From Spirochaetaceae bacterium (GTDB taxonomy: Bacteria > Spirochaetota > Spirochaetia > Treponematales > Breznakiellaceae): a stretch of 21,905 nt of DNA. Shown here piece by piece: positions 7,032-13,441 of this stretch. The stretch is from positions 1-21,905 of the forward strand of contig JAIRPH010000171.1 in assembly GCA_031257135.1 (NCBI GenBank). The letters run 5' to 3'. Below the pieces are notes generated by a model. It did no database searches, had not been told where the DNA came from, and worked only from the letters and a program-made list of their open reading frames with translations. The position numbers and the translations under genes were made by a program. The first letter of the stretch is position 1. Every line of letters starts with the position of its first letter.

Positions 7032-7376
7032 TCAAGGGGTCCGCTCGTTCCGCTTCATCATGGACCGCCGCGAGGGACAACCGGAACAGGCGTTGCCCAG
7101 GGGACACTCCTCGATGCAACAGCGCAAAGCGGAAACGCCCGCGGAGTGAATCATACGGACCGGAATGTTTTTCGCGCCCGCGTGTTTGATAACCTCTCGT
7201 CTCGCGCTGTGAGAAACTTTACCGGTACACAGGATCAGCATATCCGCCCCGCCGAGCTGTTTTTCGATGCTCCGTTCCTGTCCGTTAAAGACCTTTAAAG
7301 CCACTCCCAGGGCTTTTGCGGTTTCAATATATTCTCTATGGAGGCGGTCCATACCGCCGACCAATACTGCACACAT
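7032..7376 (-). CDS. DUF2325-like small protein with Cys-rich tail
   Basis: A 114-residue protein. The N-terminal part resembles DUF2325: 'VLVGGMDRLH' (4-13), then a strand 'ADMLILCTGKVSHSA' (44-58) and 'AKNIPVRMIHS' (68-78). DUF2325 has no assigned function; the fold looks Rossmann-like. The tail has five cysteines (C86, C87, C91, C97, C100), suggesting metal or Fe-S binding. The start at 7376 has a good ribosome site, AAGGAG with a 6-base spacer. This is the first gene of the minus-strand run, behind a promoter with an operator-like repeat (7394-7450), so it may be metal- or redox-regulated (inference). Confidence 0.75.
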   Translation of the reverse strand: MCAVLVGGMDRLHREYIETAKALGVALKVFNGQERSIEKQLGGADMLILCTGKVSHSARREVIKHAGAKNIPVRMIHSAGVSALRCCIEECPLGNACSGCPSRRSMMKRNERTP

Positions 7377-7393
7377 ATCGGACTCCTTACAAG

Positions 7394-7444
7394 TTTCAGT
7401 TACTTTAGACTAACAAATAATATGTTATTTTAAACTAACTGAAA
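7394..7444. promoter_or_regulatory. Candidate repressor operator (paired TTTARACTAAC repeat inside a dyad)
   Basis: TTTAGACTAAC (7404-7414) and TTTAAACTAAC (7429-7439) are direct repeats, 10 of 11 identical, 25 bases apart. An outer inverted pair TTTCAGTTA/TAACTGAAA occupies 7394-7402 and 7436-7444. All overlap the promoter's spacer and -10 or lie just downstream. The TTAG..TAA core recalls half-sites of DtxR/TroR-type metal repressors (established for that family; its use here is inference). Confidence 0.45.
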
Positions 7445-7450
7445 TGTCAA
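7422..7450 (-). promoter_or_regulatory. Promoter of the DUF2325-rdgB-radC run
   Basis: On the minus strand, TTGACA (7450-7445) is a perfect -35. A 17-base spacer leads to TAACAT (7427-7422), a -10 with four of six matches. Transcription would start near 7415 and reach the ATG at 7376. Confidence 0.6.
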
Positions 7451-7903
7451 GGATTTTAGAACCTAAATCAGGAAAATTTATTTTCAATATAAGAGCCGTT
7501 TACGAGAGATCTGACCGTCGTCGAAAGCAGTCATGTCCCAGCGCAGGAGACCCCACAACAAACCTCTTGTTCCCATAGGTCAAAAGCGGTAAAATCTCGG
7601 TCTGGGTAACAAGCAGTTCTGTTCAGAACCGAACTGTTGGGGCTTTGAACCGAACTCGTTCTGTTTCACATAAAACAATCGGAGCTTTTTGCCTCGACCG
7701 TTCCCTTCAAAACGAAACGGCCGGGCTTTTTGAGACAATGAATTACCGAAAAACCTGCGCCCCCTTGCCTCGCCCGCCCGAAAGTCCGACGCGGAGGCTT
7801 TTACCTTTCTCGCAAACACCTGTATTAGACTAGATTATAGATCAAGCCTTGCAGTCAAAATTTCTTCTAAAAACGCACGTCGGCGGAACCGCGTCAAGAA
7901 GGC
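7451..7903. other. Intergenic region with short GAACCGAACT repeats, no convincing gene
   Basis: Between the divergent promoters no reliable gene is seen. A near-perfect 23-base palindrome (20 of 23 positions symmetric) lies at 7614-7636. Two exact copies of GAACCGAACT start at 7626 and 7647, 21 bases apart. A minus-strand open frame (7819 to 7580) has a GTG start without a good ribosome site and an Arg/Lys/Phe-rich composition; I do not accept it as a gene. Confidence 0.4.
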
Positions 7904-7932
7904 TTGAATCTTTTGAGATACTATGCTATATC
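7904..7932 (+). promoter_or_regulatory. Possible prs promoter
   Basis: TTGAAT (7904-7909), a 17-base spacer and TATATC (7927-7932) precede the ATG at 7943 by 10 bases. Transcription would then begin about four bases before the start codon. No Shine-Dalgarno is present, which fits a near-leaderless message. Confidence 0.35.
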
Positions 7933-7942
7933 ATCGTAACCC

Positions 7943-9181
7943 ATGAAATATTCCAGTCCGGCGAATCTTGCCGTATTAGCCTGTCCGGGCGGTGAAGTTT
8001 TTGCGGATGAGGTAATTGCCCATCTGAAAAAGTTGTACCGCCACAACTTCGATTATATGGTTGGAGAATTGGCGAAACAGTACGCTATGGACCCAACCGT
8101 TGTGGCTCAACAGATCAACTTTGTTTGTGACGCCTCCGCTCCGGCTCATCGTATAGCTGGTAAGACCGACAGCTTTCGGTGTCCCCGGTTTAAGGTTCCC
8201 GCCCGGTTTTCTTTCTTCTCCAACGGCGAGATTAAGGCGGAAATCCTCGAATCCATCAGAGGAAAGGATATTTATATCGTTCAGGATGTGGAAAACCATT
8301 ATCCGGTGTGCTTTAACGACGGGGAACTGCAAAAAATTCTTTCCGTAAACGATCACCTGATGACCATCTTCGTTACCGTGGACGCGGCAAAACAAGCCGG
8401 AGCGGAACGGGTAACGCTGGTGGTCCCGGTCTATCCGTACGCCCGACAGCATAAAAAGAAAGGCAGAGAAGGGCTTACCGCCAGCAGAGTCGGGAAGATT
8501 CTCGAATCTTTGGGCGTAAACCGCATCATCACCTTAGACATTCACTCCAGAGAGATAGGGACCGCTTTTAATTATATGCGGGTTGAGAATCTGCACGCCA
8601 GTTATCAGATTATCCGAGCCTTGTCCGACCTTCCGGGACTGCTTAACGACGATTTCGTGGTGGTTTCCCCGGATACCGGCGCGGTGGACCGCAATAAATT
8701 TTACGCAACGGCTCTCAAAAAGCCTCTGGCTCTGCTCTACAAAGAGCGGGATTATTCCCGAGTGTCTAAAGACGCTCTGGACAATAATATCGGCGAGCTG
8801 AAACTGCTGGGCAACGTGAAAGGAAAGTCCGTGCTTATGGCTGACGATATGCTGGGAACCGGCGGAACCCTCCTGAAAGCCATGAAATTTTTGAAGGAAC
8901 AAGGCGCGGGCAAGGTCTTAGCCGCCATTAGTCTTCCGCTGTTTTCGGGAAACGCGATTTCCTACTTCGACGAAGCCTATAACGAAGGACTGTTTTACCG
9001 GATTATCGGAACCAACGCGGTGTTCCATGACGAGGTGATCCATCGGGAATGGTATATCAACGTAAATATCACCAAGCTGTTTGCTCAAACCATCTCCCGT
9101 CTCCACCAAGGGCTTTCATTGAGTTCGCTTTTAGATAATCGGGATATTATTGTCAAGCTCTTTTCGGAAAAGCCGGAGTAA
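7943..9181 (+). CDS. prs: Ribose-phosphate pyrophosphokinase (PRPP synthetase), long form
   Basis: Makes PRPP from ribose-5-phosphate and ATP for nucleotide, His and Trp synthesis. Seen: 'FSFFSNGEIKAEI' (89-101), the catalytic flexible loop 'YPYARQHKKKGREG' (164-177), 'LDIHSREIGTAF' (198-209) and the PRPP-binding loop 'VLMADDMLGTGGT' (297-309). At 412 residues it is about 100 longer than the usual 310-320. The extra length is mainly before residue 85 and towards the C-terminus, where 'LSLSSLLDN' matches the usual 'SLSxLF' end motif. The start has no ribosome site but fits the conserved reading. The gene is followed after one base by the FGGY kinase start, so the two are translationally coupled. 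Confidence 0.95.
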   Translation: MKYSSPANLAVLACPGGEVFADEVIAHLKKLYRHNFDYMVGELAKQYAMDPTVVAQQINFVCDASAPAHRIAGKTDSFRCPRFKVPARFSFFSNGEIKAEILESIRGKDIYIVQDVENHYPVCFNDGELQKILSVNDHLMTIFVTVDAAKQAGAERVTLVVPVYPYARQHKKKGREGLTASRVGKILESLGVNRIITLDIHSREIGTAFNYMRVENLHASYQIIRALSDLPGLLNDDFVVVSPDTGAVDRNKFYATALKKPLALLYKERDYSRVSKDALDNNIGELKLLGNVKGKSVLMADDMLGTGGTLLKAMKFLKEQGAGKVLAAISLPLFSGNAISYFDEAYNEGLFYRIIGTNAVFHDEVIHREWYINVNITKLFAQTISRLHQGLSLSSLLDNRDIIVKLFSEKPE

Positions 9182-9182
9182 T

Positions 9183-10577
9183 ATGACTCCGGTTTTCTTC
9201 TGCGCGGATATCGGCACTTCTTCCCTAAAAGCCGCGCTTATCGATTCGGACGGACGAGATCGAGGGTTCTCCAGAGAAGTATATCCGCCGGACCGCTTCG
9301 CTCAAGGCGCAATCCGCGCCGCCGACTGGGAACTCGCTTTGTCCAGAGCCGCGGGGCGGCTCCTCAAAACCGGCGTAAAGCCTGAAGGGGTCTGTATTTC
9401 CGGGAATGGTCCCACCTTAGTTCCAGTTACGCCCGAAGACGAAGCCCTCCCTCCCCTGCATTGGTACGATGCGGTTATCCCGCCTGAGTCCGACGAAACC
9501 GGTCCCGCGGAGCGGCTCGCGGCTCGTGCGGCTCTGCCGAAGCCGAAGTCCTTCTTTCTTCCCCATGCGGAGTGGTTTCTTCGGCGCAGACCTGAAGAAT
9601 ATGAAAAAACCCGACTGCTCTTTTCCGCTCAAGAATGGCTTTCCTTTAGGCTTGGAGCCGAAGCGGTTACGACTCTGCCGGCGGCGGCGTATGTCCCGTA
9701 TTACTGGGATGCCGAACAGTGTTCCGAGGCAGGGCTTGCGATGGAAAAATTTCCTCCTTTTGTAAACCTCGGAAGCGTTATCGGCAGGGTTTCTCCGGAA
9801 GCCGCGGACCGCTATGGTCTCCCCCCGGGGATTCCTATTATCGCGGGGGGACCGGATTTTATCATGGCTTTGCTCGGAGTAGGCGCAATTAAACCCGGCA
9901 GAGTATGCGACCGGGCGGGAACCTCCGAAGGAATCAACCTCTGTACCTCCGGATATATCAGAAGCAGAGAACTCCGGGCATTGCCTCATGTGGAAGCGGG
10001 TCTCTGGAACATCGGCGGAGTCATAGCCGATTCGGGACGCCTTTTCGAGCAGTATCGGACCCTTACCGGACAGGAACAGCGGAGTTACGAGGAAACCTTG
10101 TCGGAACTAATCGCTCCTGACGGGACCCTGCCGCCGGACAAAGCTGATTTTTTCCCGCGCTTTGGTTTTTTCGGACGAGGGATCATGAACCGCGTTTCTT
10201 TAGGCCGGGGAGCGCTGGAGACGCTGGGATTTCAGGCGCGAAGCGTACTCGACGCCTTCGCAGGGCAAGGCTTTTCGGTTACGGAAATGCGGGTTTCCGG
10301 CGGACAGGGAAAAAACGCCCTCTGGAACAGGCTCAAAGCGGATATTACCGGCTGTACTTTGCTGATTCCTGAGATAAGCGACGGCGAGCTTGCAGGAGAC
10401 GCCGCCTTAGCCGCCATAGCTTTGGGCGAGGCTTCCGGTTTTGCCGAAGCCGCAGACCGAATGATCCGTATAAAAAGCCGGTATAGCCCGGACCCTCAAA
10501 GACGGCTTCGGTATACTGAAGCCTATCGCGCCTATTGCGAGCGCAGAGACCTGCTGGATAAAGTTTTCGGAGCGTAA
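9183..10577 (+). CDS. FGGY-family carbohydrate kinase (xylulokinase-like)
   Basis: A 464-residue sugar kinase of the FGGY type, which phosphorylates sugars or polyols with ATP. Seen: N-terminal phosphate loop 'ADIGTSSLKAALID' (8-21), the region 'GLPPGIPIIAGGPDFIMALLG' near 212-232 with D225 as catalytic base, the ATP-side 'RAGTSEGINL' (244-253) and 'GGQGKNALWNRLKADITG' (373-390). The exact sugar is unknown; xylulose is plausible because of the GH3 xylosidase-like gene in the window, but it is not shown. Start 9183 uses GGAG (9175-9178) at the end of prs. An earlier in-frame ATG at 9150 lies inside prs and is less likely. Confidence 0.88.
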   Translation: MTPVFFCADIGTSSLKAALIDSDGRDRGFSREVYPPDRFAQGAIRAADWELALSRAAGRLLKTGVKPEGVCISGNGPTLVPVTPEDEALPPLHWYDAVIPPESDETGPAERLAARAALPKPKSFFLPHAEWFLRRRPEEYEKTRLLFSAQEWLSFRLGAEAVTTLPAAAYVPYYWDAEQCSEAGLAMEKFPPFVNLGSVIGRVSPEAADRYGLPPGIPIIAGGPDFIMALLGVGAIKPGRVCDRAGTSEGINLCTSGYIRSRELRALPHVEAGLWNIGGVIADSGRLFEQYRTLTGQEQRSYEETLSELIAPDGTLPPDKADFFPRFGFFGRGIMNRVSLGRGALETLGFQARSVLDAFAGQGFSVTEMRVSGGQGKNALWNRLKADITGCTLLIPEISDGELAGDAALAAIALGEASGFAEAADRMIRIKSRYSPDPQRRLRYTEAYRAYCERRDLLDKVFGA

Positions 10578-10583
10578 GCAAAA

Positions 10584-11216
10584 ATGAAGATTTTTAAAAT
10601 ACCGGATCGTATAGCCGCCTATATTTTCGATATGGATGGGACCCTTTATACGAACCCTGAGTATCTGCGGTTTCAGATTGACGCGCTCATCCAGCGGCTG
10701 GCTCTGCTTCGGGGCATGGGCTTTGAGGCGATGAACCAAAAAATCGCCGCTTATCGGGAAGATTGGACCCGAAATCACGATGGTCAGCAGATAAGCCTCG
10801 GCAATGTCTTCAAAGCCTTTGGGATTTCTATAGAACAAAGCATCCGCTGGCGGGAAGAACTCTACGAGCCGGGACGGTATCTTACCGCTGACCCGAAACT
10901 TCGGGAAACGCTGACGGGCTTGCAGGCGAAGCTGGCGGTAGTCACTAATAATCCGGTTTTGATAGCGAGGAAAACGTTGGCTGTCTTGGGGGTGGAAGAC
11001 TGCTTTTCCGCCGTAGTCGGGCTGGATACGTGTCTGGAATCCAAGCCGCACGAAGCGCATTTCTTTAAAGCTACGACATTATGAGGCGCGTCCCCGGAAA
11101 CCTGCGTCGCCGTAGGAGACCGCTACGATATAGACATCGCTCTGCCCTTGAAGCTCGGCATGGGGGGCGTTTTGGCGGACGGCGTAGAGGACGTGTATCG
11201 GCTGAGGCGTCTGTAA
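10584..11216 (+). pseudogene. HAD-superfamily phosphatase interrupted by in-frame TGA
   Basis: One frame runs from ATG 10584 to TAA 11214-11216 (210 codons) and is broken only by TGA at 11082-11084. Motif I FDMDGT has D16 and D18; motif II has T121 (VVTNN); motif III has K154 (SKPHE). Motif IV 'VGDRYDID' with its Asp residues comes after the TGA, in the same frame, and the family-like end 'ALPLKLGMGGVLADG' continues to the TAA. A product ending at the TGA (166 residues) lacks metal-binding Asp residues and should be inactive. Homologues would have an ordinary residue, probably Leu, at this place, so TTA to TGA is a likely change. It starts six bases after the FGGY kinase. It could be a recent pseudogene, readthrough or a sequencing error. 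Confidence 0.8.
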
Positions 11217-11263
11217 TCCGCTTTCGGCTTTATCTTTTTCAGCGCGGCGGCGGATGCTTTTTT
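11216..11263 (+). terminator. Possible terminator after the prs-kinase-HAD unit
   Basis: ATCCGC (11216-11221) pairs with GCGGAT (11250-11255), followed by GC and six T (11258-11263). The 28-base loop is long but holds further G/C pairs. It is the only terminator-like structure between the HAD gene and the next gene. Confidence 0.4.
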
Positions 11264-11315
11264 AGATAAAAACCCGAGAGTGGACAGATTTTCAATAGTA
11301 TGTTACAGTTTGGAT

Positions 11316-11924
11316 ATGGATGATACTAAACCGGATTCCGAATTTCGGACCAAACTAACCAAAGCGGACTTGGATGAGGCTTCTCTTGACCGGGAGTTGG
11401 TGTTTCACTATTCCCGGGAACATCGTCTTGCTAAGGCTTCGCCGGCAGTGCGAGCCTTTAATGAACCGGGACCTCGAAAACGCCGTTCGGTCTTAGGCTC
11501 GCTGACCTCCACGAGGTCTCACATGATGCTGTTCATTACGATTATCGTTGTGAGTCTGGTGGCTTCTTTTGTTACCGCTAGGAAACGGGACGGGAATGGC
11601 GTTACTTTGGGAGGCAACACGGTGTCCGCCTCGGCGGAGCGGATTGACGGCGCGGCTTATCTGACTATCAAAAAGACCTTTAAGGCTCAAGCTCAGGATC
11701 GGGCGTATACCGGCGCGGTGGATGTGGTTATTTCTCCGGCGGTATCTACTGCGAAAGACGCCCCGGCTCTGGAGTCTTTGCCTATAGCGGCTCATCGGCT
11801 TTTCTTTACGGCGAAGTCTCAAGAAGAGTACGGCATTTCTATTCCTTTTGACGCCCCGACGCTGGTGGTTATCATGCAGACCCAAGAGGATCATCATGCG
11901 GTTTTCAGGGTAAAACCTAAATGA
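11316..11924 (+). CDS. Single-pass membrane protein of unknown function
   Basis: A 202-residue protein. The N-terminal 70 residues are charged and probably cytoplasmic. Residues 71-88 form one hydrophobic segment (LFITIIVVSLVASFV). The remaining 110 residues are rich in Thr, Val and Ala with beta-like alternation, probably a periplasmic domain. No motif or family was recognised. The start is chosen at ATG 11316; a GTG at 11280 would add 12 residues, and neither has a strong ribosome site. It stands apart from the preceding unit, behind a terminator-like structure, and is followed by A-tract DNA. Confidence 0.65.
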   Translation: MDDTKPDSEFRTKLTKADLDEASLDRELVFHYSREHRLAKASPAVRAFNEPGPRKRRSVLGSLTSTRSHMMLFITIIVVSLVASFVTARKRDGNGVTLGGNTVSASAERIDGAAYLTIKKTFKAQAQDRAYTGAVDVVISPAVSTAKDAPALESLPIAAHRLFFTAKSQEEYGISIPFDAPTLVVIMQTQEDHHAVFRVKPK

Positions 11925-12003
11925 AAAATTTAAAAAAATTAAAAAAAAGGTTAAATAAAGATGAATTTTTTCCGAAAATGTGCCGATACTTCTATTGGTA
12001 CGT
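11925..12003 (+). other. A-tract leader with 16-residue upstream ORF
   Basis: The gap opens with long A/T runs (11925-11950), likely curved DNA. An ATG at 11961 begins a 16-codon frame, MNFFRKCADTSIGTYE, whose TAA (12009-12011) overlaps the ATG of the next gene at 12004. As that gene lacks a ribosome site, coupling through this mini-ORF is possible. Confidence 0.3.
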
Positions 12004-12447
12004 ATGAATAAACATATCAACTTTGAAGATAATATATTCATTCTCAATGTCAGGGTACGGATGATTCAGGATTTACTGCTTCTTGAAGCGGACCCGGAAT
12101 TGTTCCTTAAAAAAACCATGGACGACATTGATTTTATCGACGACGCCCTGGGAATGTTATTAGACGATCTCATTGAAAATATTCATCTTATAGAACGGAA
12201 CGAGTTGTTTGATAATCTCTCGATGATAGAAGAGGAATTCGCGGGCGTGTTGAGCCTTTTCTTGAACGGCTCAGGAACAATATCGGCGGTCCGGTTTCCT
12301 GCGCTCAGGGAAAAAATTATCTTCTTGCGAACCCATAGCCTAACCAGAAAAAAAACCATTGACGATTCTCGAAAACAGTCCGATGGAGCGATTATGGAAC
12401 CCTTAGTAAGTTCCGCGGAACTCAATGAGCTTCTCAAAGAGTATTAA
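12004..12447 (+). CDS. Small helical protein of unknown function
   Basis: A 147-residue, acidic, mostly helical protein with many Leu, Ile, Asp and Glu (for example 'IDDALGMLLDDLIENIHLIE', 45-64). There is no signal, membrane segment or Cys motif. No family was recognised. ATG 12004 has no Shine-Dalgarno; a 16-residue ORF upstream overlaps it. The stop is 11 bases before rsmD, so the two are likely co-transcribed. It is real by its spacing to rsmD and clean frame, but function cannot be given. Confidence 0.65.
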   Translation: MNKHINFEDNIFILNVRVRMIQDLLLLEADPELFLKKTMDDIDFIDDALGMLLDDLIENIHLIERNELFDNLSMIEEEFAGVLSLFLNGSGTISAVRFPALREKIIFLRTHSLTRKKTIDDSRKQSDGAIMEPLVSSAELNELLKEY

Positions 12448-12458
12448 ACGGAGCGGCT

Positions 12459-13004
12459 ATGAGAATTTCCGGCGGGTCCTTGCGGGGGCGGCGGGTATCG
12501 GTCCCGGAAGGGATTATCCGCCCCGCAATGGACCGAATGAGGGAATCGGTATTCGCTGTTTTGGGGGATTTGACGGGACGATCCTTTCTGGATATGTTTT
12601 CAGGGTCCGGCATCATCGCTCTGGAGGCGGCCTCCCGCGGGGCGGCTCCGGTAGAAGCGGTAGAGCAGGACCCGCTTAAACGGAAAACCCTCCTGCAAAA
12701 TGTAGCTATCGCGGCGGTCCGTATTCGGTGCCGGTTTATGTCCGCGGAATTGTATGTCAAACGGGGAAAAGAGAGCTTCGATATTATCTTTTGCGATCCC
12801 CCTTTTCCCTATGGATACCGGTGGGAGCTGGTCCGGGAAATCGGGGCTTCCCCGCTGATGCGGGAAGGTTCTCTGCTCATTATACACCGCCCTCGGGAAG
12901 ACCCTCCGGCTCAATCTATGGAACCGCTAACGCTGAAACGGTCAAAAGAATACGGTCGGTCCGTAGTCGATTTTTTTGAATCCGCGCCTTCCGTTATTTT
13001 GTAG
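12459..13004 (+). CDS. rsmD: 16S rRNA (guanine-966-N2)-methyltransferase
   Basis: A 181-residue Rossmann methyltransferase that makes m2G966 in 16S rRNA during 30S assembly, using SAM. It begins with the family's 'MRISGGSLRGRRV', followed by 'RPAMDRMRESVFAVLGD' (21-37), the SAM loop 'FLDMFSGSGIIALEAASRGA' (43-62), 'EAVEQD' (66-71) and the catalytic DPPF (113-116). The length is normal. Ribosome site GGAG (12450-12453) lies five bases before the ATG. Confidence 0.95.
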   Translation: MRISGGSLRGRRVSVPEGIIRPAMDRMRESVFAVLGDLTGRSFLDMFSGSGIIALEAASRGAAPVEAVEQDPLKRKTLLQNVAIAAVRIRCRFMSAELYVKRGKESFDIIFCDPPFPYGYRWELVREIGASPLMREGSLLIIHRPREDPPAQSMEPLTLKRSKEYGRSVVDFFESAPSVIL

Positions 13005-13023
13005 AATTTTTTCAATATAGCTA

Positions 13024-13052
13024 TTGAAATCTTGTTAAAGATATAAGATAAT
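13024..13052 (+). promoter_or_regulatory. Promoter for the TPR gene pair
   Basis: TTGAAA (13024-13029), a 17-base spacer and GATAAT (13047-13052) make a good sigma-70-type promoter in AT-rich DNA. The start of transcription would be near 13059. Confidence 0.55.
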
Positions 13053-13061
13053 AAAAATATA

Positions 13062-13081
13062 CCGATATTTAAAAATATCGG
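13062..13081 (+). promoter_or_regulatory. Perfect hairpin at the 5' end of the TPR mRNA
   Basis: CCGATATTT and AAATATCGG (9 base pairs, 2-base spacer) lie right after the predicted transcription start and 12 bases before the ATG at 13094. There is no T-run, so it is not a terminator. It could be a repressor operator, an RNA-stabilising 5' hairpin or a translation control. Confidence 0.5.
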
Positions 13082-13093
13082 GTAATATATATT

Positions 13094-13441
13094 ATGGATT
13101 ATAAAAAAATTTTTGAGCGATTTGAAGATCAAAATACGTTTATAAAAACCACCAAAAAGCCTCTTGTCAACGGATCCCAAAAAGCGGCGCTTAACCGCAA
13201 GGGAAATATACTGTTTAATTCGGGGGATATTGAGGGCGCGAAACGGGTCTTTTTAACCACTGGTTATTCTGACGGGCTTTCGCGAATCGGAGACGCCTAT
13301 AAAGCTCAGAACCGGTATATGGACGCGCTGACCATGTACCGTATTGCGCCGGACCCGAATAAATTTGAAGCTATGCTGATGCAGGTATCTGCGGTAATAC
13401 AAAAATTAATACATGAAGAAGGGGACCCTTCCAATGAGTGA
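13094..13441 (+). CDS. Small TPR-like protein
   Basis: A 115-residue soluble protein. Residues 27-85 show TPR-like helix pairs: 'ALNRKGNILFNSGDIEGAKR' and 'GLSRIGDAYKAQNRYMDALT'. The N-terminal part is basic. There is no signal sequence. It overlaps the next TPR gene by eight bases (ATG 13434, TGA 13439-13441), so the two are translationally coupled and their products probably act together. No strong ribosome site is seen; the 5' hairpin ends 12 bases before the ATG. Function unknown. Confidence 0.75.
   Translation: MDYKKIFERFEDQNTFIKTTKKPLVNGSQKAALNRKGNILFNSGDIEGAKRVFLTTGYSDGLSRIGDAYKAQNRYMDALTMYRIAPDPNKFEAMLMQVSAVIQKLIHEEGDPSNE

Noticed and set aside
7580..7819. Minus-strand open frame of 79 codons in the gap before prs
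   Set aside because: GTG start without a proper ribosome site, Arg/Lys/Phe-rich composition, internal nucleotide repeats, no recognisable motif.
9417..9989. 190-codon minus-strand frame inside the FGGY kinase gene
   Set aside because: Arg/Ser-rich shadow frame in GC-rich coding DNA; the plus frame has all kinase motifs.
11082..11084. TGA read as selenocysteine
   Set aside because: The site is not a catalytic position of HAD enzymes, no Cys is expected there, and no convincing SECIS hairpin was seen downstream. A nonsense change is simpler.
11081..11269. Plus-strand open frame of 62 codons after the HAD gene's TGA
   Set aside because: It is in another frame from the conserved HAD motif IV and is extremely Arg-rich; it is a shadow of the interrupted gene.
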